DNA of 46,263 nucleotides from Candidatus Omnitrophota bacterium. GTDB taxonomy: Bacteria > Omnitrophota > Omnitrophia > Omnitrophales > Aquincolibacteriaceae. The DNA lies in contig JAFGHI010000058.1 of assembly GCA_016930235.1 (NCBI GenBank), positions 1 to 46,263 on the forward strand. The letters are read 5' to 3'. Every line of letters begins with the position of its first letter. Position 1 is the stretch's first letter. Position numbers and translations under genes: made by a program. Positions 17,100 through 26,060 of the stretch are shown here, in pieces. Under the pieces are notes generated by a model. That model did no database searches. It worked only from the letters and a program-made list of their open reading frames with translations, and was not told the origin of the DNA.

Positions 17100-18686
17100 T
17101 CAGCGCACTTGGATCGAATCCAAAATCCCTTCTCGAGAATTTAAATTAGAGACAAGATGACGCTTCAAAATCTTCCCGCTTTCCGTCCTGGGAAAAGAAG
17201 ACATCACCGCCATCTCGGTCGGCCATTTATACTTTGCGAGTTTTTGAGACATTAAAGACTTGAGTTCGTTTAAAACCTGACGCGGCTCCGCCTTCTCGTT
17301 CTTTAATCTCACACAAAGGGTTGCCGACTCCCCGTAAAAATCATGCTCCACACCAACCGCTGCGGCTTCGCTAACTTCCGGATGCAATTCGGCAACTTCC
17401 TCAATATCCCGGAGTACAAGAAGATAACCGCCTTTTTTGACGATATCCTTGGATCGTCCTTTAAGAATCAATAAATCCCCTTCCAACACACCGAGGTCCC
17501 CTGTTGCAAACCATCCGTCGGAAGTTAATGGCACGTGAACTTTTCCATCGACCTTGAGATAACCCTCAAAAAGGAAGGGCGTTTTCACCTGAATTTCAGC
17601 GGGGCCTTCAGGTGAAGACGACGGTTGAGTACGAACCTCAGCCCACGGAAGGACAGAACCCATTGAGCATGGAACACGCAAAGTCGCATCATTCAGTTTT
17701 TCAGATGTCAGAAAGGTCGTCTCCGACAAAGCGTAATTTTCCAGAACCGGAATGCCGAACGTCGATTCGAAGCGTTCTTTCTCTTCTTGACGCGATGTCG
17801 CCATCCCTAGAAACGCGGACTTAACCTTTTTCCAAGGAATCCGACCATCATTAACCGGCCGATGAAGGTGAAGCAAGGTCCTTAAAACTGTCGGTGTCAG
17901 CCATAGAGTGTTAACACCCTGCTCTTCGACTTCGCGCCAAAATTTGAGTGCCGATGCGGCAGAAAAGGCATCGGAAATCACCACACTTCCACCCGAGGCT
18001 AACGGAATAAGTCCCAAATTAAATAGCCCGCCCAAATAAGACATGGGAAGCATATTGTAAAATCTAGACTCGGAATCCAAAAAATCATGAAATTTGACCC
18101 AAGCCATAGCGCTGGACCAAAGCCTGTCGCCATTGACCACAATGGCTTTCGGATCCGCTGTCGTTCCGCTGGTAAAAAGGATGATCCGGCCAACAGGATT
18201 CTGAGACCCGCTCGCACCTTGCCATCTTCCCGATCCGACGCAATTTTTTAGATCACCATTCGTGTCCATCGGGATCAAGGAATTCCGCTTGGATGCCTTG
18301 CGTAAATCTTCGGCAAGCCCGGAATCAATTTTGTGCGGAACAAGGCCTACCGCCCCGTCGCACAGGCGGACAAACCGTCGAAGTTCTTCCCGAGTCGACA
18401 TCGGTGAGATCGGACAAAAATCGATTCCGCACCATAAGGCCGCCAAAAAAGCAACGAGTTGTTCCACGCTGTTGGGAAGAATCGAAAATACCCGATCGGA
18501 AGGCCGGACACCCGCATCCCACAGGAAATCGCAAAAATGCTGAACACTTTCGAAGAGGGCACCGTAGGTGAGCACACGTCCTGTCTTTGAATCCAAGATG
18601 GCACGTTGCTGTGCCTGGTCACGGCATATTCGCTCGAAATCAGCGTGAAAGGACCGAATCACCGTTTCCGTTGCTTTCTGACTCAT
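17100..18686 (-). CDS. AMP-forming acyl/aminoacyl ligase (ANL superfamily)
   Basis: This 528-residue adenylate-forming enzyme shows the ANL core motifs in order: the phosphate loop ILFTSGTTADPK at 169-180, ENYALSETT (A5), GWFATGDLGVL (A7), GRSKDIVKKGGYLL (A8), and SGKILKRHL near the C-terminus with the catalytic Lys of the thioester half-reaction. It would activate a carboxylate with ATP and pass it to a thiol, most simply the phosphopantetheine arm of the carrier protein three genes downstream. The binding-pocket residues do not let me name the acid; CoA as acceptor is also possible. GGAGGT lies 5 bases upstream of the ATG, which overlaps the stop of the M29-like gene as ATGA. Confidence 0.9.
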   Translation of the reverse strand: MSQKATETVIRSFHADFERICRDQAQQRAILDSKTGRVLTYGALFESVQHFCDFLWDAGVRPSDRVFSILPNSVEQLVAFLAALWCGIDFCPISPMSTREELRRFVRLCDGAVGLVPHKIDSGLAEDLRKASKRNSLIPMDTNGDLKNCVGSGRWQGASGSQNPVGRIILFTSGTTADPKAIVVNGDRLWSSAMAWVKFHDFLDSESRFYNMLPMSYLGGLFNLGLIPLASGGSVVISDAFSAASALKFWREVEEQGVNTLWLTPTVLRTLLHLHRPVNDGRIPWKKVKSAFLGMATSRQEEKERFESTFGIPVLENYALSETTFLTSEKLNDATLRVPCSMGSVLPWAEVRTQPSSSPEGPAEIQVKTPFLFEGYLKVDGKVHVPLTSDGWFATGDLGVLEGDLLILKGRSKDIVKKGGYLLVLRDIEEVAELHPEVSEAAAVGVEHDFYGESATLCVRLKNEKAEPRQVLNELKSLMSQKLAKYKWPTEMAVMSSFPRTESGKILKRHLVSNLNSREGILDSIQVR

Positions 18687-19705
18687 CTCGAACCTCCTCG
18701 GAATCCATGCTCCGGTTCTTTTAACCGGAGATCTCCACCCTCTAAAACAACCTTATTATCTACTTTTAGCGTCGGTTTTTGAAATACAAAATCCAGATGA
18801 AAAGAAACCTCGTTAACCCCGCCTACCGTTGAATTTGAACCAAAACCAAAGTGCATAGTACCCGCAGCCCCTTCATCTGTCAACATCACTCCCCTTAGCG
18901 AAGCCCGGTCATTTAAGCCTACACCGCACTCGGCTAAAATGAATGCTTTTTCAGAGGAAACGTCGTCAAATAAACGCTTTAAAACCTCTTTGATTTTACG
19001 ATTTCCCTCCATTTGAACAAGATGTCCCCCTTTAACTTTCAGCATGACGGGTTCCTTCAATAATCCAATGCCTGGATAAGGAATGGCGCCATCCACAACT
19101 ACAACACCCTCGGCAGAATTTTCGATCGGGGAAACATTCGCCTCGATATCCGGCGGTGAGCCCAATTCACCAGGGCCACGGACATAACCCGGACAACAAT
19201 TCCCGACCCGGCCGGCTATACTCATCCTGATATTCGTCCCGGATACCGATGTTACTTTCACCTCATTACCTTGGGTAAAAACATCCGCCACATACCGTGC
19301 CAAGACACTCCTCTTTTCATAATCAACCCTTAACGATGGATCTGCAAAAAGATCCATCGAATATTCCGGAAGACTCAGATAACGACAGCCTTTCTGCGAT
19401 GCCATTTGCCGAGCTCGGGTATGGGCCATCGATTTCGACGTTATTCCCATACAAAGATCCGACTTCAACATGGCATTGGCAGCTTGCTCATTGGGTTCTT
19501 CGCCATGCATTTTAAAAGTAGGTATTTCCAACATTGTTACCGATGACGTTATGAGTTTAGCCCTTCGTGCCAATAAATCCGCCGCCTCTCGCGTTTGAGG
19601 ATCACAAACGATTGTTAGAGCTTCACCTTTTTTAAGATTTCCGCACCGCTTTAAGAGAAGATCAGCGCCTTCAATTACTTCTCTATTCTCTCTTACATAC
19701 TGCAT
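18683..19705 (-). CDS. M29-aminopeptidase / NicX-like metalloprotein
   Basis: This 340-residue protein has the C-terminal pattern of the thermophilic leucyl aminopeptidase (M29) and 2,5-dihydroxypyridine dioxygenase (NicX) group: AECGVGLND with a candidate Glu ligand, MHFGFGSNSTVGG with a His, and HLDFVF with a His and Asp. The ending PTLKVDNKVVLEGGDL matches the same family. About 340 residues is normal for the shorter branch. It may cleave an amide or ester of the metabolite made by this operon, or be a ring-opening iron enzyme; proteolysis is not required by the context. AGGAG lies 9 bases upstream of the ATG, and 32 bases separate it from the GNAT-like gene. Confidence 0.78.
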   Translation of the reverse strand: MQYVRENREVIEGADLLLKRCGNLKKGEALTIVCDPQTREAADLLARRAKLITSSVTMLEIPTFKMHGEEPNEQAANAMLKSDLCMGITSKSMAHTRARQMASQKGCRYLSLPEYSMDLFADPSLRVDYEKRSVLARYVADVFTQGNEVKVTSVSGTNIRMSIAGRVGNCCPGYVRGPGELGSPPDIEANVSPIENSAEGVVVVDGAIPYPGIGLLKEPVMLKVKGGHLVQMEGNRKIKEVLKRLFDDVSSEKAFILAECGVGLNDRASLRGVMLTDEGAAGTMHFGFGSNSTVGGVNEVSFHLDFVFQKPTLKVDNKVVLEGGDLRLKEPEHGFRGGSR

Positions 19706-19737
19706 TATCTAGAACTCCTGTCTTCCCGCTCGCACAC

Positions 19738-20466
19738 TCATTGCTGTTGCTTTTCGCTACTATCCGACTGGGCATCCAAATCGAGAATCCACAAGGATAA
19801 TTCTTCCTTGGCCAACCCGCGCGGATTACAACTGTCTACAACCTTCTTCCATCCCAAATACCCGAGCGAAGCGCTGACAAAAACATTTGCTTTTCTCGTA
19901 TACCCCTTGATCTTTCTGACGCCCATTTTGGCTAACACCCTGGCCATTTCCATGTAAAGTGTACGCCCGATATTAATCCCTGTTTTGCGGAAAAACTCAA
20001 TACTCCGGTAAGGCTTTGCAACCGCCGTACTCATCCCTTCAGCCAAAACATCGGAATAAGGCTCGTTCTTCATCGATAAAAGAGAAATGGTAAGTTTCCA
20101 AACCGTTAAAATCGTTGCCGGTTTTCTGATAATCCGTTTTACAACAGCCCATGATAACCCTGGCCAATAGCGGCAAACTGCCCGCTGACAAACCTTTCGG
20201 CTGTTGATGCTAAATGACGTAAACCCCCCGACGACTCCATCAACAATGTATATGTAACAATAATAGTCCGGATCGTTTAAAAGAACTCCATAATAAAACT
20301 GCATCAAAAAATCTTCGCCGAGAGCAGCTAAGCCGCTATCGGCAAGTTCCTCGGCATGAATTTTCGCCACCTCAACGCGCTCCTTGACCATCGAGAACTG
20401 GAGTCTGAGGATATTTTCCTCCGGTTTACCGTACGGCTTTCTGAGATAATCGGGTATCACTTCCAT
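19738..20466 (-). CDS. GNAT-like N-acyltransferase family protein (weakly recognised)
   Basis: This 242-residue protein resembles GNAT-fold acyltransferases. The first half contains AKIHAEELADSGLAALGEDFLMQFY, a pattern seen at the start of GNAT proteins of glycan clusters, and YCYIYIVDGVVGGFTSF, which fits the beta2-beta3 hairpin. Later GISTAV-type and KGYTRKANVFVSASLGYLGWKKV segments fit the C-terminal half, where the N-x-x-S/A-x-x-L-Y motif normally sits. The acetyl-CoA pyrophosphate loop (R/Q-x-x-G-x-G/A) is not clear. It is the first gene of the operon that contains the ligase and carrier protein, so it could transfer the carrier-bound acyl group to an amino sugar. That role is inferred. 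Confidence 0.6.
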   Translation of the reverse strand: MEVIPDYLRKPYGKPEENILRLQFSMVKERVEVAKIHAEELADSGLAALGEDFLMQFYYGVLLNDPDYYCYIYIVDGVVGGFTSFSINSRKVCQRAVCRYWPGLSWAVVKRIIRKPATILTVWKLTISLLSMKNEPYSDVLAEGMSTAVAKPYRSIEFFRKTGINIGRTLYMEMARVLAKMGVRKIKGYTRKANVFVSASLGYLGWKKVVDSCNPRGLAKEELSLWILDLDAQSDSSEKQQQ

Positions 20467-20532
20467 GCTCGTTGAATTGTCCTAATTTTCCGATGAAGGG
20501 CTTATGCTTAAACTTTGATGCGGCTTCACCTT

Positions 20533-20595
20533 GGCTTTGCCTTAGACGCGATTGATTTGTAACATTTTAAGAATGGTGCGTCAAGGCAAAAAGCC
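20533..20595. repeat. Long imperfect inverted repeat framing a promoter
   Basis: The left arm at 20533-20549 (GGCTTTGCCTTAGACGC) and the right arm at 20578-20595 (GCGTCAAGGCAAAAAGCC) are reverse complements over 16 bases, with one bulged A on the left and two extra A on the right. The 28-base centre holds the -10 hexamer of the candidate promoter, and the right arm holds its -35. No T-tract follows, so this is not an intrinsic terminator. It could be an operator with two half-sites or a remnant of a small mobile element. The rest of the 284-base gap (20467-20750) shows no gene. Confidence 0.5.
20556..20584 (-). promoter_or_regulatory. Candidate sigma70-type promoter for the carrier-protein operon
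   Basis: On the minus strand TTGACG (20584-20579, 5 of 6) and TACAAA (20561-20556, 4 of 6) are 17 bases apart. They point to the GNAT-like gene, whose ATG is at 20466. A second TTGACG with a poorer -10 occurs further upstream in the same gap. The inverted repeat at 20533-20595 overlaps this site. Confidence 0.45.
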
Positions 20596-20750
20596 GATCA
20601 AAACCGATCCTAATAGGGTATTGCCTATCGATCAGCTCAACACATATCTCTCTATAGATATTGGAGTTAAAAACACGTCAAAGGGAGAACCGTACCTCGG
20701 AATCGGGTGAGAACTTCCTAAAAAATCACAGGCCGAATGTTAATCACATC

Positions 20751-21401
20751 TTAGGTCGGAATGCTATAAATGAGGATACTTTCCATATAGCTTTTTTGAT
20801 CTAAGATCTTAAAACCACGAACCTTTAGAAACTGTACGATTTCAAGTTCGAAGAAAAGAGCGTGCTCCCTCTTTTCTTCCTGAAACACAACATATTTATA
20901 CTTGGCATAGCCCAAACTGCGGATAACCGGAAGCGAACAAACCAACTGGGTTGTTCTGCGGAAAAAATTCCGTTCGGGTTCTACCAGAAAAAATTTCCCC
21001 CGAGGCTTTAAAACCCGGCGCACTTCGGAAAGAAATAGCTCGTATTGAGCATGGTTCACGCAATGATGCATCACATTATAAGAAAGCATGCAATCGGCAA
21101 ATTGATCCGGATAGGGAAACCGTGCCGTCATATCACCTACCTGCATTTGAATGTCCGGGGACGGCGCCGGATATTCCCGGTTATCAAACCCGTAAAGATT
21201 GCGAAAACCACTCTCCTTAAGGAGCGCGAGGATATTTCCGTTACCGCAGCCGATATCCACAATTTTTTCATCGGCTCCGACCCTTTCCCCGATCCGCAGC
21301 CTTTCTAAAATTCTCCGATTGATCCAAACAGAAATAAAACCGTATTTTTTACAAATTTTGTCATAAGATTCATTCCACGCTTCTTGATTTTCGATTGGCA
21401 C
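20751..21401 (-). CDS. SAM-dependent methyltransferase (Methyltransf_11 type)
   Basis: This 216-residue class I methyltransferase has motif I VDIGCGNGNILALL at about 48-61, the acidic residue in YGFDNRE at about 71-77, QVGDMTARFPYPDQFADCML as motifs II and III, and VLKPRGKFFLVEPE late in the core. The start is GTG and is well supported: GGAGGAGGG ends 4 bases upstream. The substrate is probably a sugar, lipid or quinone-like molecule; no residue distinguishes these. It follows the YfhO-type gene after 88 bases and is separated from the next operon by the promoter-bearing gap. Confidence 0.88.
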   Translation of the reverse strand: MPIENQEAWNESYDKICKKYGFISVWINRRILERLRIGERVGADEKIVDIGCGNGNILALLKESGFRNLYGFDNREYPAPSPDIQMQVGDMTARFPYPDQFADCMLSYNVMHHCVNHAQYELFLSEVRRVLKPRGKFFLVEPERNFFRRTTQLVCSLPVIRSLGYAKYKYVVFQEEKREHALFFELEIVQFLKVRGFKILDQKSYMESILIYSIPT

Positions 21402-21489
21402 GCTTCCCTCCTCCCGAACTTTGTTACGGCGATAGTGGCCTTCTGCGATTTTTTAGCGGCCGCATTGCCGACACAAGAATCAAAGCCCT

Positions 21490-24087
21490 TCACCGGATGT
21501 GCGATTTTGTGCGATTTCGTTCAACGATCCATACCGTTAGTGTCAGCAAAAGCCCAGATAAGGCAATTGTAAGTCCTGCCCAAAAAATCCCTGGGTCGTA
21601 AATCAACTGAATTTCATGACTCCCCGGTCTCAAAAAAAGCCCCTGAAAATAAAAATTTGATTTTACGATCGGGGCTTCCCGGCCGTCCACCCGTGCCCGC
21701 CATCTCGGATAAAAAGCCCGCGTTGTGGCGAGAAACTGCGGCTCGGCCGATGAAACTCGAATCACGACTTTATGATAATCTTCTTCCCCGACTTGGATCC
21801 GAGGATCTTCGCGTAATATTTCCGCGGAAAAATTTTCGTTGAACGGAGCCGCAGCTTCAGCGTAGGTGATTTTCCACGGATCCCAATCCCCGTTTTCCAT
21901 ATGCATAGCGATTTGGGACTCTTGAGTCTGCTCCAGATGGGCCACAAAATAAAAAGGCGGCAGAGCGCGTTTATTACGATAGACGGAATAAACTTCTCCT
22001 AAAACAAGCCGTTCATAATCCGGATCCCGAACCGGTTCGGCTGATAATAAATAATTAGCCCCCATGAGATCGTCAATGACATTAGGAAATTTCATAAGAT
22101 TGAAGGGCGTTGTTGTATGCCCCGGTTCGGCTTCCAAGAAACGCCGGAGCAGGGCAAGCGGAATATTAATTGTGGAATCTGATATCGCGCCCGTCTGGAA
22201 ATAAACCGGCATATTCCAACCCAAAACGACCGGATATTCTTGATCATAAAAGTTTCGCTTATCGAACCATGAAGGCGGAATGATCGAAACCCTGTCGCGA
22301 AATCCAAGGTGCTTTAAAAATTGAATTTCGGGAGCGGAGCTTTTGAGGGTTTGTATATCAGCGTTTTGAAAATTGTAAAGTGGCCAAGCGATAAGCACTT
22401 CCAAAAAGACCGTCAAATAAAAGAGAGCGATCCACGTCCGGTTTCGCCTCAAAATCGAAAGAGCCGCAAATCCAAGCGCCAGCAATTTTATTGCGCCGAA
22501 GAAAAAGAAATACGGAACGATACGGCTGAATAACGGCAAAAGCATCATTTGAAGCGAGAGATACCCCCATGCCCTTGATATCCAATGAGTCTTTAGGATT
22601 TCGTCGCTATATTTAATAAGTTGTCTCCCAAATGCCGCAGGATCCCAAGGCGCCAGGCTAAGCCCGCAAAATCCCACGACACCCAGGAACGAAATACCCG
22701 CCATGACTCGCAGAACCGTTTGGCTCCATGGTTTTTCCAAAATAGTGTCCATGCCTTCCCGTAATTTTAGCCGCTCAAAACCATGAGCGCACAGAAAGGA
22801 AAGAATGAAAAAAAATGCAAACATATGCCGCTGATAAGTCAGGACATCCAGCCCCAAGAGATAATGATAAGGGTTTGGTAACCAAGAATAAGGGAATACC
22901 GCCAGGAAAAGAGCCCAGATCCCCCACCCCCATCCGACGCGCGTTCGTGTCCAGCCAAGCAAAAAAAGAAGAAAAGTGCCCATCGTAAAAATATAAGTCG
23001 GATGTTGAAGATAAAAAATAAAACGGGGCTTCATAAAATCAGTCAATATATCGCGAGGCACCTTGACTGCATTTAGCAACAAATGAAATGCATCCTGTCC
23101 TGCATGCATGACCATAGAAAGTGACGGATAAAATATATTCGTGTCAAAATGCATCAAACGTCTTTCCCAATCCACACCGATTGCAAACAGCAGAAATAAT
23201 CCGACAGCAAAAAACCATAGCCCCTTACGGTTTAAAATTCCTCGGCGGCGGAAAATTTCTATTACCATCAAACATGCGATTGTTCCGACCAACAGTGCCC
23301 CATAAAAAATAAATACCTCGTTCATATATCTCGTCAAACTGCGGTAGGAATAACGCATCATTTCGAATGTCGGTAATAAATCATAAGCCGTAAAACAAAG
23401 AGATATCACGACACAAATTACCAGTTTGAACCATTCCCTCATCAAAGTCTTCAGCGACCGTTTTTCAATAAACGCAAGGAGAGTTTGGATGAAAACGCAC
23501 GATGCGAAAACGAGAAAGACGAGAAGATAGGACTCTAAATTCCCGCTCAAAAAAGTTAGGCCCAGGAACAAACCCGAGGCCAGGGCTCGGCTGAATGGAT
23601 ATCGCCCAGAATCCGCACCAAAAACGAGGAAAAGATACGGAAGATATACAGGCGGGGCCATAAACGGCAGTTCATGAGATGTCGCCGTAAAAAAAGGATT
23701 GGACAAGTAAAGAATCCCCCCCAATAACGCTGACGAATGCGACAATTTCCATCCCAAGCGGAGATAAAGGAACATACCGATTCCCGCCAGAAACAATGCA
23801 AGGTAAGCTGTAGCAATCAACGCATCGGGCCCCTCCTTCAGAAAAGTAAACGGCAAAAGCAAAGGATCCCCGACACCAATTCCGGTATGAAAAGGAACAC
23901 CGCCGATCAAAAAGGGATTCCACAGCGGATATTGCCCGGACAAGAAACATTGCGCGCTCAGATATTTAAGCGCCATCAGTCCGGATAGGGCATGAAAAGT
24001 GTAAAACGACATCCCGGAAACAAGGTACGGGACGAACGGAGCCAGGGCGGCGATAGCCAGCAATAAAATCACGATTAAAAACATCAT
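21490..24087 (-). CDS. YfhO-family multipass membrane protein (second copy)
   Basis: This 865-residue protein has about a dozen transmembrane segments, an extended loop after the first one (MSFYTFHALSGLMALKYLSAQ...), a soluble C-terminal region with FYPRWRARVDGREAPIVKSN and a final TM helix (about 840-858). The RWRARVDG segment is the YfhO C-terminal signature, equivalent to SGWNATVDG in the copy at 9428-11737. The two differ in length and in most residues, so they are old paralogues. The likely role is a GT-C enzyme that takes a sugar from a polyprenyl phosphate outside the membrane, but no catalytic residue has been proven for the family. The ATG at 24087 lies 27 bases after the wecB stop; ATG at 24084 is an alternative. 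Confidence 0.82.
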   Translation of the reverse strand: MMFLIVILLLAIAALAPFVPYLVSGMSFYTFHALSGLMALKYLSAQCFLSGQYPLWNPFLIGGVPFHTGIGVGDPLLLPFTFLKEGPDALIATAYLALFLAGIGMFLYLRLGWKLSHSSALLGGILYLSNPFFTATSHELPFMAPPVYLPYLFLVFGADSGRYPFSRALASGLFLGLTFLSGNLESYLLVFLVFASCVFIQTLLAFIEKRSLKTLMREWFKLVICVVISLCFTAYDLLPTFEMMRYSYRSLTRYMNEVFIFYGALLVGTIACLMVIEIFRRRGILNRKGLWFFAVGLFLLFAIGVDWERRLMHFDTNIFYPSLSMVMHAGQDAFHLLLNAVKVPRDILTDFMKPRFIFYLQHPTYIFTMGTFLLFLLGWTRTRVGWGWGIWALFLAVFPYSWLPNPYHYLLGLDVLTYQRHMFAFFFILSFLCAHGFERLKLREGMDTILEKPWSQTVLRVMAGISFLGVVGFCGLSLAPWDPAAFGRQLIKYSDEILKTHWISRAWGYLSLQMMLLPLFSRIVPYFFFFGAIKLLALGFAALSILRRNRTWIALFYLTVFLEVLIAWPLYNFQNADIQTLKSSAPEIQFLKHLGFRDRVSIIPPSWFDKRNFYDQEYPVVLGWNMPVYFQTGAISDSTINIPLALLRRFLEAEPGHTTTPFNLMKFPNVIDDLMGANYLLSAEPVRDPDYERLVLGEVYSVYRNKRALPPFYFVAHLEQTQESQIAMHMENGDWDPWKITYAEAAAPFNENFSAEILREDPRIQVGEEDYHKVVIRVSSAEPQFLATTRAFYPRWRARVDGREAPIVKSNFYFQGLFLRPGSHEIQLIYDPGIFWAGLTIALSGLLLTLTVWIVERNRTKSHIR

Positions 24088-24114
24088 AAGATATTCAAAC
24101 CCTTAACGGGAAGA

Positions 24115-25254
24115 TCAAAAACCTATTTTTTTTGAGAGCACTTGAACGATACGGTCAGCAGCTCGACCGTCCCACCGTGTCGGTTTTTTGAATTTTTTTA
24201 TTCCCTTGCGCGATAAAATTTTATCAGCCAGGCGAATAATGTTACCACTCTCCCTTCCGGCCAGAAAGTTCGAACCTTGATTAATGGTTACCGGCCTCTC
24301 CGTGTTATCACGAAGCGTAAGACAGGGAACGCCCAACATTGTTGTTTCTTCTTGGATCCCTCCGGAATCCGTCAAAACCAACTTGGCGCCATTCACCAAA
24401 GCTATAAAGTCAAGGTACCGCAACGGAGATGTCAATTTAATATTCTGTAGACCCAGCATCTTTTCGCCGACAGCGCTCCCTTTTATGCGCCGCGCTGTCC
24501 GGGGATGAACCGGAAAAATAATCGTAATACATCGTTGAATATGCTCAAGTGCCTTCAGGATTTCCATAAAGTCATTTTCTTGATCTACATTGGACGGACG
24601 ATGCAACGTTAAAACAGCATAATCCCCCCCAAGACCCAGCCTCTTCCGGATATTCGAGCAGTGCACTTTAGGTAAATTCACCAGCAAGGTATCGACCATC
24701 ACATTTCCGACAAAAAAAATGCTTTTCGGGTCTATGCCTTCCTTGATGAGATTGCGGTCGGCGTCACGGCACGTCGTAAAAAGGTAATCGGCTACTGCAT
24801 CGGTCACCCGTCTGTTAATTTCTTCGGGCATCGTGCGGTCAAAACTTCTCAAACCCGATTCGACATGCGCCACCGGGATGCCCACTTTCACGCCGACCAA
24901 GCTGCATGCCAGGGTGGAATTGACATCCCCCACCACCAAAATCAAATCCGGTTTTTCATGCAATACAACCTTCTCAAACCGCGATATGATTTTGGCCGTT
25001 TGTTCCCCATGGGGAGAAGATCCTACATTCAGGTCAATATACGGCGACGGGATATCGAGATCACGAAAGAACGATTTGACCATTAAAAAATCATAGTGCT
25101 GCCCCGTATGGATCACTTGCCACCGCAAACCTGATTTTGGATGCGCTTTTTTAAATGAGGTAAAAGCCCTCGTAAGGGCTGCGATTTTGACAAAATTAGG
25201 GCGCGCGCCGCCGATAAGAAATATTTTTTTACGGGGAGACGGTCGATTCTTCAT
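24115..25254 (-). CDS. wecB: UDP-N-acetylglucosamine 2-epimerase (non-hydrolysing)
   Basis: This 379-residue protein has the family's normal length and its signature segments: IGGARPNFVKIAAL near the N-terminus (other members read GTRPExxK), HTGQHYD at about 49-55, VVGDVNSTLA, HVESGLRSFDRTMPEE, TLHRPSNVD and LTDSGGIQEE. The enzyme interconverts UDP-GlcNAc and UDP-ManNAc in the cytoplasm. Together with the UDP-N-acetyl-sugar dehydrogenase at 38140-39453 it could feed UDP-ManNAcA. Its ATG overlaps the end of the upstream GT2 gene by 26 bases, an unusually long overlap for this window. Confidence 0.93.
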   Translation of the reverse strand: MKNRPSPRKKIFLIGGARPNFVKIAALTRAFTSFKKAHPKSGLRWQVIHTGQHYDFLMVKSFFRDLDIPSPYIDLNVGSSPHGEQTAKIISRFEKVVLHEKPDLILVVGDVNSTLACSLVGVKVGIPVAHVESGLRSFDRTMPEEINRRVTDAVADYLFTTCRDADRNLIKEGIDPKSIFFVGNVMVDTLLVNLPKVHCSNIRKRLGLGGDYAVLTLHRPSNVDQENDFMEILKALEHIQRCITIIFPVHPRTARRIKGSAVGEKMLGLQNIKLTSPLRYLDFIALVNGAKLVLTDSGGIQEETTMLGVPCLTLRDNTERPVTINQGSNFLAGRESGNIIRLADKILSRKGIKKFKKPTRWDGRAADRIVQVLSKKIGF

Positions 25255-26056
25255 TTCGCTGTCCGCCTTTTGCGGCAGAAACCGGTAAAGAAATCGGCGC
25301 CGCCCATTTGCGATACCGGTCGGTTCGGATACATTCTCCGATCAACTCAAAATACCCCAAAATGGTTTTAAAAATTCTAATTCCGGATTTCCCTCGTTTT
25401 TTTCCGTAGCGCAGTACAAACGGAACTTCCACAATGCGATGGGTCACGTTGCTCAACCTGACCAAACATCCGGCAATAGCGGAAAATCCCCGTCCCGCCA
25501 AAAGTGCATCGCCGTAACGTTGAAAGCCCTGCTTCAAAACACGAACGCGGTAGGCCCGGAAAAACATTGAATAATCTTTAACGCCGCGAAGTCGTACGGT
25601 GAGTCCCATTAATAAAGATAAAGTATGGCTATACAAGTGCCTTGTCCACGAGCAACCCCGCATCATCCCGGGTTTTTTAAAACGCGACGCAATGACAATG
25701 TCCTCACCGCCCCGGATCGCATCAATCATCGATGTCATAACACGAGGATCCTGCGTATTGTCCGCATCCAGGATAATGCAGATATCTTGATCGGGATCCA
25801 GACTTTCATCGCAAATATATTTAAATCCCGTCTTAAAAACTTCGCCGACTCCTTGATTCTGCTCGAAAACGAACAGCTTGATATCCAGCTTTTGACTGAA
25901 CTCCCGAACAAACTGCGAGGTCCTGTCACGACTTCCGTCATCCACTACAACGATACGAAATATCTCGTGAGTATCTTTGAATAGCTGGCCAATCCTGTTT
26001 AAGACTTGTTTGATCCCGCCCTCTTCATTATACGCTGGAAGCAAGATAAAAATCAT
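25229..26056 (-). CDS. Family 2 glycosyltransferase, dolichyl/polyprenyl-phosphate mannosyltransferase type
   Basis: This 275-residue protein has IFILLPAYNEEGG at the N-terminus, VVVDDGSRDRT at about 37-47 and ILDADNTQDP, which supplies a DxD. The DPM1-like C-terminal half contains RAYRVRVL and GFSAIAGCL. It would attach a sugar from a nucleotide donor to undecaprenyl phosphate on the cytoplasmic face. The ATG at 26056 lies 4 bases after the upstream epimerase stop, and family members begin at this point; an in-frame GTG at 26071 would add 5 residues. No TM hairpin is evident after the catalytic domain, so a separate flippase would be needed. Confidence 0.88.
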   Translation of the reverse strand: MIFILLPAYNEEGGIKQVLNRIGQLFKDTHEIFRIVVVDDGSRDRTSQFVREFSQKLDIKLFVFEQNQGVGEVFKTGFKYICDESLDPDQDICIILDADNTQDPRVMTSMIDAIRGGEDIVIASRFKKPGMMRGCSWTRHLYSHTLSLLMGLTVRLRGVKDYSMFFRAYRVRVLKQGFQRYGDALLAGRGFSAIAGCLVRLSNVTHRIVEVPFVLRYGKKRGKSGIRIFKTILGYFELIGECIRTDRYRKWAAPISLPVSAAKGGQRNEESTVSP

Positions 26057-26060
26057 GCCC

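Noticed and set aside
18262-18571. Overlapping open frames on both strands inside the AMP-ligase gene
   Set aside because: Several frames stay open here by chance of GC-rich codons; only the ligase frame carries family motifs.
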